NCBI GenBank assembly: GCA_949316495.1
Contig: OX439009.1
Location: forward strand, 42,075,096-42,139,095
From: Amphiduros pacificus
Taxonomy: Eukaryota; Annelida; Polychaeta; Phyllodocida; Hesionidae
Direction of reading: 5' to 3'
DNA length: 64,000 bases
Position numbers and translations under genes: made by a program. Below are positions 23,837 through 35,910 of this stretch, in pieces (position 1 is the stretch's first letter; the number at the start of each line of letters is the position of its first letter). The notes under the pieces are model-generated. The model was not told the origin of the DNA, made no database searches, and saw nothing but the letters and a program-made list of their open reading frames with translations.

Positions 23837-25966
23837 AGACCCCAGAAGGGACAATCCCTACTGAGTAACTAGATCCCTAGTGGAGACTCCAGAAGGGACA
23901 ATCCCTACTGAATAACTAGATCCCTAGTAGAGACCCCAGAAGGGACAATCCCTACTGAGGAACTAGATCCCTAGTAGAGACCCCAGAAGGGACAATCCCT
24001 ACTGAGTAACTAGATCCCTAGTAGAGACCCCAGAAGGGACAATCCCTACTGAGGAACTAGATCCCTAGTGGAGACTCCAGAAGGGACAATCCCTACTGAG
24101 TAACTAGATCACTAGTAGAGACTCCAGAAGGGAAATTTCCTACTGAGTAACTAGATCACTAGTAGAGACTCCAGAAGGGAAATCCCTACTGAGGAACTAG
24201 ATCCCTAGTGGAGACTCCAGAAGGGACAATCCCTACTGAGGAACTAGATCCCTAGTGGAAACTCCAGAAGGGACAATCCCTACTGAGTAACTAGATCCCA
24301 AGTGGAGACCCCAGAAGGGACAATCCCTACTGAGTAATTAGATCCCTAGTAGAGACTCCAGAAGAGACAATCCCTACTGAGTAACTAGATCCCTAGTGGA
24401 GACTCCAGAAGGGACAATCCCTACTGAGTAACTAGATCCCAAGTGGAGACTCCAGAAGGGACAATCCCTACTGAGTAACTAGATCCCAAGTGGAGACCCT
24501 AGAAGGGACAATCCCTACTGAGTAATTAGATCCCTAGTAGAGACCCCAGAAGGGACAATCCCTAATGAGTAATAAGATCCCTAGTGGAGACTCCAGAAGG
24601 TACAATCCCTACTGAGTAACTGGATTCCAAGTGGAGACCCCAGAAGGGACAATCCCTACTGAGTAACTAGATCCCAAGTGGAGACCCCAGAAGGGACAAT
24701 CCCTACTGAGTAACTAGATCCCTAGTGGAGACTCCAGAAGGGACAATCCCTACTGAGTAACTAGATCCCAAGTGGAGACCCCAGAATTGACAATCCCTAC
24801 TGAGTAATTAGATCCCTAGTAGAGACCCCAGAAGGGACAATCCCTACTGAGTAATTAGATCCCTAGTGGAGACCCCAGAAGGGACAATCCCTACTGAGTA
24901 ACTAGATCCCAAGTGGAGACCCCAGAAGGGACAATCCCTACTGAGGAACTAGATCCCTAGTAGAGACCCAAGAAGGGACAATCCCTACTGAGTAACTAGA
25001 TCCCAAGTGGAGACTCCAGAAGGGACAATCCCTACTGAGGAACTAGATCCCTAGTGGAGACTCCAGAAGGGACAATCCCTACTGAGTAACTAGATCCCTA
25101 GTAGAGACTCCAGAAGGGACAATCCCTACTGAGTAACTAGATCCCTAGTGGAGACTCCAGAAGGGACAATCCCTACTGAGGAACTAGATCCCTAGAAGAG
25201 ACCCCAGAAGGGACAATCCCTACTGAGGAACTAGATCCCTAGTAGAGACCCCAGAAGGGACAATCCCTACTGAGTAACTAGATCCCTAGTGGAGACTCCA
25301 GAAGGGACAATCCCTACTGAGGAACTAGATCCCTAGTGGAGACTCCAGAAGGGAAATCCCTACTGAGTAATTAGATCCCTAGTGGAGACTCCAGAAGGGA
25401 CAATCCCTACTGAGTAACTAGATCCCTAGTAGAGACCCCAGAAGGGACAATCCCTACTGAGGAACTAGATCCCTAGTAGAGACCCAAGAAGGGACAATCC
25501 CTACTGAGGAACTAGATCTCTAGTGGAGACTCCAGAAGGGACAATCCCTACTGAGGAACTAGATCCCTAGTGGAGACTCCAGAAGGGACAATCCCTACTG
25601 AGTAACTTGATCCCTAGTAGAGACTCCAGAAGGGACAATCCCTACTGAGGAACTAGATCCCTAGTGGAGACTCCAGAAGGGACAATCCCTACTGAGTAAC
25701 TTGATCCCTAGTAGAGACTCCAGAAGGGACAATCCCTACTGAGTAACTAGATCCCTAGTAGAGACTCCAGAAGGGACAATCCCTACTGAGGAACTAGATC
25801 CCTAGTGGAGACTCCAGAAGGGAAATCCCTACTGAGTAATTAGATCCCTAGTGGAGACTCCAGAAGGGACAATCCCTACTGAGGAACTAGATCCCTAGTA
25901 GAGACCCCAGAAGGGACAATCCCTACTGAGTAACTAGATCCCTAGTAGAGACTCCAGAAGGGAAAA
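23837..25966. repeat. 47-bp minisatellite, about 45 copies
   Basis: The unit contains GAGACTCCAGAAGGGACAAT, then CCCTACTGAG and TAACTAGATCCCTAGT. Two-state variants (GTAACTAG/GGAACTAG, GTGGAGACT/GTAGAGACC, AGATCCC[A/T]AGT) appear in recurring runs, which indicates block duplications. Confidence 0.96.
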
Positions 25967-26723
25967 TCCTGCTGAATGTATATACAACGTCAGGTCCATA
26001 CAACGTCAGGTTACAATGTGCTGAGCACCAAAACACAACGTGTTCACAATGTAGAGAAAAACGTAAAATTGTTAGCTGGGCTCATAATACAGTACCCTTC
26101 ATAAGAGGACATCTCTCTCATATCAGTCCCTGCCTCCATAGATATAAAGCTGCTCACAGGATCAGTCGCACGTCATCAGTATTCATAAAAAATGGCTGGC
26201 GACTGATTGATGAAAGGGTGTAAATAGATTGTTGTACTGACAGTTGTACTGATCGATCAGTCTATGCCTCAGACACCTGATTACAGTTCATAACCTGATG
26301 TTGGTCAATTCATATTTAATGATATTTTTGTGAGCAAGGGAAATATAAATAACTTGGGGAATTCCAAATTTAGAATGGTATCCAATATAGGGCAATGATT
26401 GCAGAGGTAGTAATTGAATACTGCAATAATAATGTAATGCAGAGTAATATTTCAGTTGTGGTGGAGGCACTTTATTGCATACCTGAAATCTCACTGACAG
26501 CTATTGATTTTTTTTAACTTAGCCTCATCAAAGATATATAGAATTGACAGAAACCATCCCCCTGACTGCAGAAGCTATGCTGGCAGAGTCAGCACAGCTG
26601 AAAAACAAATACATAGTTTATTAGAAAATAAATGTCTTTAATGTGTAAAATGGCAATGATTGAAAACATAATTATATTAAAGTCACATGCTTAAAAAAGA
26701 AAAAGAAATAAGTATAAGATTGA
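25967..26723. other. Intergenic, no gene seen
   Basis: No credible frame or repeat. The region ends at the (ATTGT)n-like tail of the LINE that starts just to the right. Confidence 0.5.
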
Positions 26724-27466
26724 TGTATACAATACAATATACAATACAATATTTTATTTTTCCTTTTGTTTAGTACATGCATATGATATTGTGATATTAA
26801 TCAATTAAGTAATATCCCTGTAAATCTATATGAATGTAAGTAACAGTGCGGAAGGATTCCAGAAAAGCTGGAGCTTATCGAGCCGGTCTCCTTACTAAGT
26901 CCTGATACTACCTACTGACTTAACAAACTAACAAGCAAACATATTAATACCAGTAAATAAATGAATAGTGATTATGATGTGTAAAGATGATGTAGTGATT
27001 AAGATGTGTAATAAAATTAACATGATTAGATGTTGATGGGTCAGGAAAAAGATCATGTGAGTGAAATACGTGTAGATGTCCTATTTGGGAGCAATGTACA
27101 ATCTGTAAATATTTGTGAATAAACTTATAAAGGATATAGGTTTATTGAGTCTGTACAATCTGTAAATAGTTGTGAATAAACTTGTAAATGATATAGATTT
27201 ATTGAGTCAAATCACTAGATTATCATGGTTAAAAATTATATTAATATTGTTTTCACCTTTTTGCTGAAATTTTTTATTGATTTCGAATTTCAAATTTTTT
27301 TAGGTATGGAATTCCAGATTTTAGTGCCTTGATGTTTGATTTTCATTTCTCCGAATTTATTTTCTGTGCGCAGTTTATGAATATTTTTGCTTTGTCGGGT
27401 ATTATGGGTGTGCATTAAATTGTTTGGGGTAAATATGTTATCAAATATTTCAGGGAGTATGTTATT
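26724..27466 (-). other. 3' UTR of the host LINE
   Basis: On the minus strand it runs from the RT C-terminus to a tail of ATTGT/TATTGT repeats. Near the end is a motif rich in GGAATCCTTCCGCACTG with AAGGAGACCGGCTCG just before it. A segment of about 58 bp is tandemly duplicated at about 27090-27205 (CAATCTGTAAATA ... TTTATTGAGTC). Confidence 0.55.
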
Positions 27467-28060
27467 TTAAAATTTATAAATGAACATGACTATACTTAAT
27501 TTGTAGATGTTGGATACTAGAAGTATCTTCAATTCACTGTGTAATTCTTTAGTTGGCATATAAAAGTCTTTATTATATAGTATTTTGAGGGATCTGTTTT
27601 GCTGGACCTGGACTTTTTTTAATAAGGATGAATTTGCTCTGCCATAAACTTCTATGCCATACTGAATTTTAGAATAGATATAAGCATTATAAAGTACTAT
27701 TTTGTTATTGTCATGGACTCTCTTTCTAATTATTTTAAAGGAATTTGATTTCATGAGAGTTTTACAAAGATTATCAATGTGTTCCTCCCAGGGGGTTTTC
27801 ATCTAAAATTACACCCAAATAGTTGGCAGATGGCACTCTTAGTATAGGAGCATCATCTATTTTAATATGATTTAGAAAATCTGGGATGAGTTTACGTCTA
27901 CTTTTAAAGATTTTAAAGGTTTTACTCAAATTTACTGTGAGTTTATTGTGTCGGCACCATTTAAATAAATCTAATAGGACTATTTTCATTGAGTTTTTCA
28001 GTTCATGAGGAGAATTCCGAAAGATAAATGTTCCTGTGTCATCAGCAAAAAGGCGTGTTT
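27467..28060 (-). pseudogene. Host LINE reverse transcriptase, C-terminal part (broken)
   Basis: Two overlapping frames encode this part. 27989-27774 has the L..LFKWCRHNKLTVNLSKT pattern that follows the catalytic Asp pair. 27802-27467 has TPWEEHIDNL and YGIEVYG, which are typical of the RT thumb region. A one-base frame change separates them near 27780-27800. Just upstream, at about 28050, the FADDT motif is readable in another frame. The fingers and palm before FADDT are missing because the linker at 28082-28375 joins almost directly to it, which is an internal deletion. Confidence 0.75.
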
Positions 28061-28081
28061 TGTTTTCTTCATTTGTACATT

Positions 28082-28375
28082 TTATGATATCATTAGTGTA
28101 GTTTTGTTTATGCTACTTTTGTTTCTAGATTTACTGGGGTTTATTATCTTTCCATTTATGTTCCATAATTCATAAAGATTTTGATTTTCGGAGTCTATTA
28201 GTTGTTTATAATATGACTCTTCAGCTTTCCTTAGTGTTACTATTACTTTGTTTTTTAATTTAGTGTAAGCAGACTTCTTCTCAATATTGGGATTTAATAG
28301 ATATTTCTTATATAATTTGTTCTTTATGTGTATTAGTTCTTTTATGTCGGAAGTAATCCATTTTTTATCTTTCAT
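28082..28375 (-). pseudogene. Host LINE linker between endonuclease and RT
   Basis: A basic segment of 97 codons contains KKWITSDIKELIHIKNKLYKK, the usual W-I-T...K-x-x-L-Y pattern seen between EN and RT domains of jockey-type LINEs. Its upstream half lies beyond the inserted L2-like LINE, at 30912-31033 (FYKIYDQAFND). Confidence 0.7.
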
Positions 28376-28410
28376 TCTTGATTTTTGACAATCTTTTTAA
28401 TGGGAAGGTA

Positions 28411-28446
28411 ATAATAATAATAATAATAATTATAATAATAATAATA
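28411..28446. repeat. (AAT)n tail of the L2-like LINE
   Basis: A run of ATA/AAT trinucleotides on the + strand, i.e. (TTA)n at the 3' end of the minus-strand LINE. It is the template-slippage tail expected for L2 elements. Confidence 0.85.
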
Positions 28447-28481
28447 ACGATTTATATAGCGCTATATCAGAACAGGTCTGC

Positions 28482-29690
28482 TCAAAGCGCTTCATTAAGA
28501 TAGTGCTTTCTATATAAAAATGTTTTAAGTTTCTTTTTGAAAGTTTCAACAGTTTTGCAGTTTTTTACTTCAAGGGGCAGGGCATTCCAATTCTTTGGCG
28601 CATATACCATGAAAGCCCTATCGCCATACGATTTCATATTAGTCATAGGTACTACGTATTCATTCTTATCATTAGATCGCAGTCCCATGCCTAGCTGTTT
28701 GTACTCTAATAACTTAGATAGGTATGTTGGGGCAAAGCCATTTTGCACCTTCCATGTAAGTAAAGATATTTTGAAATCAATCCTAGCCTTTACAGGCAAC
28801 CAGTGGAGTTCCATAAGTTTTTGTGTGATATGATCTCTCTTTTTAAGTTTCCCCACTACCCTGGCTGCAGCGTTCTGTAATTTTTGTAGTTTGGCTAATT
28901 CACACTCAGGTAAACCAGCTAGAAGTGAATTTCTATAGTCAAGGGTAGAGGTAACAAATGCATGAGCAAGAGTGTTGGCAGTTTTTTCATCCAAACAATT
29001 TCTTATTCTTGATAAATTTTTTACATGAAAGAAACCATTTTTACACATTTTTTTGATTTGTGATTTCATAGATAGTTCTTGATCTAGAATAACCCCTAGA
29101 TCCTTAACAGTATTTGATCTTGGAATTTTAGTTTCTCCTACTAGAATTTCATTAGGTACATTTTTTCTTCTGAATTCACAGCTTTTACCACATAAAAGCA
29201 TTTCTGTTTTTCCATCATTTATCTTCATCTTATTCTCTATTAGGAATTTTTTAACCTCTATAAAACAATTTTCCATCTCTTTGCAAGACTTATCTCTAGT
29301 TTCTTCAGATTTGGGATCAATGGTGATGTACAATTGCGTGTCATCAGCATAGATATGATGCTTGAGACCATAGTTACCAATAATATCTGATAAAGGCTCC
29401 ATATATGCTGTAAATAGTAAAGGTCCCAAAACCGAGCCTTGCGGGACGCCATGTTTAATATTCATATTATCAGATCTTTTATCATCAATTATGACACATT
29501 GTTTTCTATTTGATAAGTATGATCTAAACCATTTAAGGGCAATCCCTGTAATACCACATCTTTTTTCCAATCTATTCAGTAATATATCATGATCAATAGT
29601 GTCGAAGGCCGCTGATAGATCGAGTAGTACCAGCATTACCGTTTTACCATCATCAATATCCATTAAGATGTCGTTCTGAACTTTGAGCAA
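28482..29690 (-). pseudogene. L2-like LINE reverse transcriptase (402-codon open stretch)
   Basis: Contains the RT blocks LLDLSAAFDTIDHD, GVPQGSVLGPLLF and YADDTQLY (catalytic Asp pair), then the C-terminal region with LHWLPVKARIDFKI, AAARVVG and WNALPLEV, characteristic of CR1/L2 enzymes. Catalytic aspartates (AFD and YADD) are intact. The open stretch starts inside RT; the preceding block is in another frame (29663-29983), so one frame change near 29690 breaks the enzyme. Confidence 0.85.
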
Positions 29691-30917
29691 TGCAGTTTCA
29701 GTACTATGGTACTATATGCTGATTGAAATAGACCCTGAATATCATTTCTTACTAGATGTCCTACAAATTGTGTAGCTACAGCCCTTTCTATTAATTTAGA
29801 TAAGTAGGCCAGCTTCGAGACTGGTCTATAATTTTTCTTTATCAATTCCAGGCCCAATTTCTTAATTAAGGGTCTAATGATGGCCATTTTCAGGTCATCA
29901 GGTACGTTTCCCAATGAAATTGACTTATTTATGATAGCCTTTATTAATGGCAATAAATTCCCCATACATTCATTTAGAAACATGATGGGATGGGATCCAG
30001 TTCACATGACTTCTTTGCGGATTCTTTAATTATATTTTTGACTTCTGAGTCGCTTAACAATGTGAACTTTTCCAACTGTGTATCAAATCTGACTTCCTCA
30101 TTTAGTTGTTCGTTATTTTTTATCATTTTTGTCCATAGATTTTCTAAGATTTGCAATTTTTTCTAGAAAATAATTATTAAATTCTGAGGCTAACTCTTTT
30201 TTGTCATTATGTCTAGGGAAAGGAGTGTCCTCTTTTGTGTGCAATAATTTGTTTAATATTTTAAATAATTTTTTTGGATCCGATTTATTTGAATTTATTA
30301 TTTCCGAAAAATAATTGTTTCTCGAGTCTTTAATGATATTATTATATTTGTTCCTTTGTATTTTAAATTGTATTTTATCTGAGGAAAGACCAGTTTTATT
30401 ATGTTTTCTTTCAAGTTTTCTTTTATTCCTTTTTTCTCTCCGTATATCATCAGATAACCATGGAGCCGGTTTCCTATTATTTATGGTTTTCTCCACATTA
30501 GGAGCATGTTTATCTAGTACAATTGTCAGTTTGTTATATTTATCCAGTAAGTCATTAAGATCTGCATCTTGATAAGATTGATTGTCATTAAACATTTCCT
30601 CAATATCTCTTTTAAAATCATTTATATTCATTTTTTTATAATTTCTATATGATACCCTTTTTTTGTTATTTGTTTTAGTCTGAAGATTCAAAGTAAGTTT
30701 TATTATATTGTGATCTGATATTTTTTCATCCACTATATGTTCCTTTATTATATTACTATGTATACCTGTTATTAATAAATCAAGCGTATTGCCCATAATA
30801 TGTGTTGGTTCTGTCACATGATTATGTAAGTTATATAAATCCAGGACTTCATTGAATTTTATTACATTAGGCCTTTCTGGCCTATTCATATGAAAGTTAT
30901 AGTCACCTACTAAGGTA
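29663..30917 (-). pseudogene. L2-like LINE: end of endonuclease, linker and first RT block (broken)
   Basis: Three frames in order: 30917-30113 (EN end VGDYNFHMN ... GNTLDLLIT ... DHN, then a basic linker KPAPWLSDDIRREKRNKRK); 30156-29974 (SDSEVKNIIKESAKKSCELDPIP); and 29983-29663 (PLIKKLGLELIKKNYRPVSKL, the first RT block). Two frame changes separate them, near 30130-30150 and near 29980. Confidence 0.75.
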
Positions 30918-31025
30918 TCATTAAATGCTTGATCATATATTTTATAAAATAGACCCAGTGCAATGTTTTCATCTTGGGCTGCATAAAAAGCATCCCAGGA
31001 TGCTTGTGATAATAGCTTTTTAAAT

Positions 31026-31830
31026 TTATTCATGTTGTTTCACCATAGATACGGTCACAGTGGGTCTTTCATATTTAGCAAACTTCTTTTCTGATTTAAT
31101 AATTATAAAATTTGGTAAATGGTCTGTTATGTCAGAATATATGTTACCACTTATGATTTGTTTGTCATTTTTTAATGTTTCAGAATTTATGAATATGTGA
31201 TCAATCAAGGATATGTGTAGATCATTATGGTCTTCACATATCCTTGTTGGTTTAGTGATTGTGGGAATAAAGCTTTGTTGTAATGTGGTTTTAAAGAAAT
31301 TATCCACATGGCTATTTTTACTTATTTTTAGAGCATCAATATTTAGGTCTCCTGAAATAATACATTTTTTTCTTTTCTTTGTTAATTTTGATTAAATTGT
31401 TTTCAAGCTCTTTGGTAAAATCAACTATACATTCTTCACTACAGTTGGGATGTTTATATATAAATCCTATTATGTAGTTGTCTTTTTTGTTTGGAAATTT
31501 AGTTTTGTACCAAATGTTTTCAACATTTAATTTACCTTTTTGCAAGTTATTGTTAATAATTTTAGATTTAATTTTGAGTTCTTCCCTTTCATGCAATTCT
31601 ATATTCTTATTGTAAATTATACCTACGCCTCCCTTTGCATTAGCATGATTTGACGGGGGTGGCTCAAATACAAAATTATAACCAAGGTCTGCCTTTCTAT
31701 TGGCTAATCGACTATTTCCAATTTCAAATAGGGTTATGAAATCAAAATTTCCACCAAGTGAGGATTCTAGGTCTATCAATTCACCAAAGTGTAGGTCAAG
31801 ACTCCTTATGGTGCTTATGGTGTAGTAATT
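31026..31830 (-). pseudogene. Host LINE apurinic-type endonuclease (ORF2 N-terminus, broken)
   Basis: The frame opens with TIRSLDLHFGELI, the start pattern of LINE endonucleases (NIRSL). It continues through FDFITLFEIGNSRLA (the catalytic Glu region), GGVGIIYNK, IGFIYKHPN, then in another frame PTRI...SLIDHIFINS and SDITDHLPNFI (the catalytic SDH region reads TDH). A frame change lies at about 31310-31340. The TIRSL start overlaps the last codons of the esterase frame on the same strand, so ORF1 and ORF2 overlapped. Confidence 0.75.
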
Positions 31831-32835
31831 GACGTATATTTGATGCTACAATTTTAGTACCAAGCTCAGTCAAGTGATAACAGTCAGGTGCTAACATTCC
31901 TGGTTTAGCACTACCATTATGCTGTAGATTATCATGATGGACCAAGATGACTGATGGGTCATCTCTGTACCGCTCCCCTAACATTCTGTTAACCCTGGCT
32001 GATTTCTGTTTTAAGTGATCTTCCCTAGGTGTGGCAAGGGAGATGACCACTTTATACCCAAAGCCATCGTCAAAATGGACTTGAAATCCCTTGATTTTAG
32101 AAATACCATGCACTGCCCATCCATTTTAAGTCCCGACTCTGTAAGAACTCGACTTCCGGCAACTAACAATCAAACAATTATGTCCCTTTTATGTCAACAT
32201 AAGATGTCAGTCCTGTTTGAAAATATTTCTTTGTGTTTTCTTGATCTCAGCAAGGTTTCGCCATTGTTTACGAGTTTGCGCAATGACGTGAAAGTGGGTC
32301 AGTTTATTCACGGGAGTGACAGCAACAATCTGGAAACTCCACAACGTTGTGGTCCTTCTGACGTCATATGAAGATTCTCCCTTTGCATTTCCATGACGTC
32401 ATCACTTGGACTCTTCTAAATGTCATTTCACGTTGTCAGGTTTAATATTGGGTAAAAAACTGGAGAAAAAACGCTACAGAAAGCTCACGAATTTGCAATT
32501 ATAGATATTATGACTGGGAAAGACGATGACATGGATCAGAACTGCAACAGTCAATCGCCGGAAGTCGAGTTTAATTACTGGGGAAACTTCAATATGATGG
32601 GCAGTGCATTGTGTTTCTCGAAACAGTGGATTTCAAGTCCATTTTGCCGATGTCTTTGGGTATAGAGTCTGGTAGCACATTATTACTCAGTATCACGACA
32701 TCCTCCATTTCTTGCACAATCTGACTTTCAGACTTTGCAACATTGTCTTTTTCCTTAATGTCATTGGTAATTTCATGAATTACAACATATTTTGAATCTT
32801 TTTGACTATTTACTTTGTCTGATTCCAGGTAACCC
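31796..32835 (-). pseudogene. Host LINE ORF1 with SGNH-esterase domain, split by a MITE
   Basis: From 32835 down, one frame gives YVVIHEITNDIK (the G-x-N-D block of SGNH hydrolases, with Ile-Thr for Gly-x), running to 32665. After the inserted MITE (32662-32055) the frame resumes as KVVISLATPRED ... ILVHHDNLQHNG ... APDCYHLTELG and stops at 31796. DxxH here is the catalytic Asp-His pair. Esterase ORF1 proteins are known from CR1-group LINEs. The first 19 codons of the frame starting at 32113 belong to the MITE. Further upstream the frame appears to continue across the TTAA element at 34057-34150. Confidence 0.65.
32055..32662. mobile_element. TA-flanked MITE, copy 1, 608 bp
   Basis: Ends are inverted over about 70 bp: TACCCAAAGCCATCG on the left against TACCCAAAGACATCG on the reversed right end, continuing through CAAAATGGACTTGAAATCC. 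TA lies outside both ends (32053-32054 and 32663-32664). A second copy is at 62065-63311. TA duplication suggests Tc1/mariner-type mobilisation. No transposase frame is present. It sits inside the esterase frame of the host LINE. Confidence 0.85.
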
Positions 32836-32839
32836 TTAA

Positions 32840-34053
32840 AGCATTGGTGAAACCTGGAAAGTTGCAGGCAATTTTACAGTGGTTTAAGGTATCTGAAAAC
32901 AATATATGATCTTAAAATTGACATACATACAGGCTATCTATCTGAAATCCACTAAAGAACATCTGCCCTGAGAATTATGATTTTTTGTGACCACCAAGTA
33001 CTGCCAGGACTAAACAGGAAGTGTGTTGTGTGACCTTGACCTTTGAACTGTCAGGGGGCTCCGTAAGTCATAGGAGGTGTTGTTTACCAATTGTCAAAAT
33101 TGGAGCAACACATTTTTGGCCATTTTTTTCCACTATTTAGAGAATGAATTGGAAGATAATACTTATCATGATGATAGTGCCTTTTCTTGGCTTTCTTTTG
33201 GTGGTAAATTTATTAAAACCGGATGAATATTTATGAAGTTATAAATGAAGAAATCATTATTTTTTTATATAATATATGTTTGCAAAAAAAAGTTTAAAAA
33301 AATTCTATACAGCCCAGCTTTTAAGGTGGAATCCATGCAGCCTTTGATGTCTTCCCATTCAATGGTGTGAAAAACCCCAAATTTCATCAAAGAGGGTCAT
33401 ATCATAAATTTTACTGATACCAATTATCAGCATTCACAGTTTTGCCATTCAAAGTCATTGTGATTTAAGGCCAAACCAGTGATCAAAGGGTTTAATGTCA
33501 CTTTTTCAATATCACGGCCTTCAAGTTAAGGGGGATTCCATGCAACCTTTGAGTCATGTCTTCCCTTTTTGACAGAAAGGTTTTCATATGCATAAGATGC
33601 TTTTCAAATAAATAGTATACTTTTCCCATAAATGATATATCTTTCACAACCATAAGATATTTGTCACAACCATAAAATATTTTTCACGGCCATGAGTTAT
33701 TTCATTGATTCAAATAATATTAAAATAATCTTATGTTGTTCTGAAGTATACTCCTGGCAATAAATTGATAAATTGTACAAAACATCTTCACCCTGTTTCC
33801 CAAGCTGGACAGGTGCACAACTGGTAACTCATTAGGTGTTTACACAAGATCACAAACCAGCTGGACAAAGCTTGTTGACAAAGTGTTCAATTGCTGGTGT
33901 AGGTTTTAGCAGACAACTGATCAACTTTCAAGTGCCACAGAAATTTGTTAACAGAGAATATTTTGGGTACTACTACATAAAAGCACTGTTTAGGGTATAA
34001 ACATTCATGTTATGTAAAGAAAATGTGTCTGAAAGTCAGGTTTCACCAATGCT
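32840..34053. mobile_element. TTAA-flanked DNA element, 1.2 kb
   Basis: TTAA at 32836-32839 and 34054-34057 flanks AGCATTGGTGAAACCTG and its exact reverse complement. TTAA targets are used by piggyBac and Kolobok. There is no transposase. The interior (about 33340-33600) has the TGATGTCTTCCCATTCA ... CCAATTATCAGC ... CACAGTTTTG module that also occurs inside the TA-flanked elements in TAF3 intron 1. Confidence 0.8.
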
Positions 34054-34159
34054 TTAACTTCAGGTATGGGTGAATAGTTGAAAGTCCTGTATAGATATCC
34101 TTTTAAATGAGTTTGATATATTTGCATGTAATGCAGCTTATTTTTTCTTCTATTTATGT

Positions 34160-35906
34160 TGAAAATATTTTGCCGCAACTATGAAGAATATGTCAAATCA
34201 AAGTTTTCTTTTTTTTTAAACAATGTAATATTTACCTAATTGAAGCTTGTCATGTAAACTGATATGTTGCATTTATCCATCCATTCACAGTGAGTATATA
34301 CGGCCTGGAATGCTGTGACAGGCAAATGATGGTTATGATCTCATTGGCAAATTTCATCCTCCCACTGTTTATTTACTCAAGTATGATTCAACAGGACTTT
34401 CCCAGCAAGTGGCATCCCCAGTCTCATTTCCAGTCTCAGACATCCACAGTCTCATTTAAAGTTGATTATCTCAAGAACACTCATGCCCTCTGTTGTCAAA
34501 AAACCTGAGTAGGTGACCCATAATATTGGACATAAATAGCAAATAAAAAACTACTCTGAATGAGTTATTTTTAAATAGATTTTTAGTATATATTGTAATG
34601 TTTGGCCTTAAGCTTTGTCAGGGTAATACACACTGAGTGGTTTGAGGGTAATACATTTTAAAGCAAAATAAATCATTGACAATTATGGAGATGTTCTCCA
34701 CCAGGTGTCACTGCCATACTTGCATTATTGTTTGTGTGTTTCAACATTATTTCAGATAATGTAGCAATAAGTCCCTGTCTCTACATGATCCAGGTTTGCT
34801 TCAGTATTGAAGGCAACCAAAAATTGTTATCAAGTTTTGTGTTGTTTTTTTAATCATTAACATGAATTGTCACTATGTGGGACAGAATGGCCTGTGCCAT
34901 GCAAAGTGTTCTGACTCAAATCCACCAAGTTAGCAAATATTCCAGAACAAGATATAACATTCTATCTCCATTAGTTCTTGTTAATTATCATACTAAATTA
35001 CAGAGCCTAACACCAATACAGACCACAATAGAGGTCACATGATTGTAAACGTGTGACCACCTAGTGGTCACAAGAAAACAGCACTACTTTCAGCAAAACA
35101 CAATAACCATGGTCAATGTATTTTGGTTGATTTGTAAGCCTCTGTAAGCCAAATCACTACACTGTCCCAATCTGAAGGTGCCCCATTGTTAGCAAAACCT
35201 TACTAAACAGGTGTTTGTACTAGATAACTGGTCAACTAAACAGAATTTTTGACAAAGTGTTCAATGAATAACTACTTTCTACTTTCAAATAGCACAGAAA
35301 TGTATTTAGGGGAAATGTGATGGGTATATTTAAGCGTAAAGATTGGGTATAAACTTTATATTATGCAAGGAAAAAGTGCCTCAAAATATCATTTCATAAT
35401 TGCCTTAAGTCAATATTGTCCTTTATCATGATTAAATTTTAAGAATTCTTTTATACATATTTGGATTTTCATTGGAAGAAATGGACAAGCTGACATTTGA
35501 GATTGTGGATACAGATTTTAAAGGAAAAACAAGGATCCTATTTCTGTGGATTTTACTATAATTTCAATATTCAATCATCTGCATCTTTCAAAATCGAGCT
35601 CTTAGATTCTTTATTCATCAAAATCCTTTCAGAATAAACAATATTAGAGCAATTTTTAATTTTGGGCCAATCTGCAAAGGAAATTAGAGGAAATTTTGAT
35701 ATGCTGAGCCATTTTGAAATAATATTTATAATAACTTATTGTTGGTTACATTATGAAAGTACATATCATATCGCATAGTAAAAGATTTTAATGCTGAAAA
35801 TAAAATGAAAATAAAGTCTGTCAATTTCAAGAATTATTAACAAGCTATTTTTGGTTAAAAATAGCTGGAATGTGGTAGGTGTACGAAAGATGAAAATTGA
35901 TGGACA
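34160..35906. other. No gene; diverged relic of the TTAA element at about 35160-35404
   Basis: Most of this AT-rich stretch shows nothing. From about 35160 to 35404 the sequence parallels the right end of the 32840-34053 element (GACAAAGTGTTCAAT, TTTCAAxTxxCACAGAAAT, GGGTATAAAC), ending at TTAA (35405-35408) with many substitutions. It is an older copy whose left end I could not find. Confidence 0.5.
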
Positions 35907-35910
35907 TTAA

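Larger units (their letters stand above)
28411..30911 (-). mobile_element. 5'-truncated L2/CR1-like LINE inserted in the host LINE
   Basis: It is flanked by AAGGTA at 28405-28410 and 30912-30917 (+ strand), the probable target duplication. On the minus strand it starts inside the endonuclease (VGDYNFHMN, the GDxN motif), runs through linker and RT, and ends in a hairpin-forming tail (GCGCTTTGAGCAG ... ATATAGCGC TATATAAAT) followed by (TTA)n. This 3' end is typical of L2-clade elements. It is about 2.5 kb of an expected full length near 4-5 kb. Its RT is nearly open while the host LINE is badly decayed, so it is the younger of the two. Confidence 0.82.
26724..34150 (-). mobile_element. Old host LINE (jockey/CR1-like), interrupted by three younger elements
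   Basis: Read on the minus strand, the pieces occur in LINE order: SGNH-esterase ORF1 (34150 to 31796), apurinic endonuclease (about 31830-31026), linker (31033-30912 and 28375-28082), reverse transcriptase with an FADDT catalytic motif (about 28050), thumb/C-terminal part (27989-27467), 3' UTR, and a pentanucleotide tail of the ATTGT type near 26724. Inserted into it are an L2-like LINE (28411-30911), a TA-flanked MITE (32055-32662) and a TTAA-flanked DNA element (32840-34053). The part of RT before the FADDT motif has been lost. ORF2 has several frameshifts. It is a dead copy, and its true 5' end is not resolved. Confidence 0.75.

Noticed and set aside
23837-25966. CRISPR-like look of regularly spaced 47-bp (and 44-bp, 46-bp) units
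   Set aside because: There are no unique spacers; whole units repeat with shared variants. The DNA is clearly eukaryotic.
28537-28833. 98-codon + strand frame
   Set aside because: Antisense to the L2-like reverse transcriptase, which has clear domain motifs.
32015-32371. 118-codon + strand frame, with a 71-codon relative at 62190-62405
   Set aside because: Both lie in copies of the TA-flanked MITE; the shared frame reflects sequence identity between copies and shows no domain.
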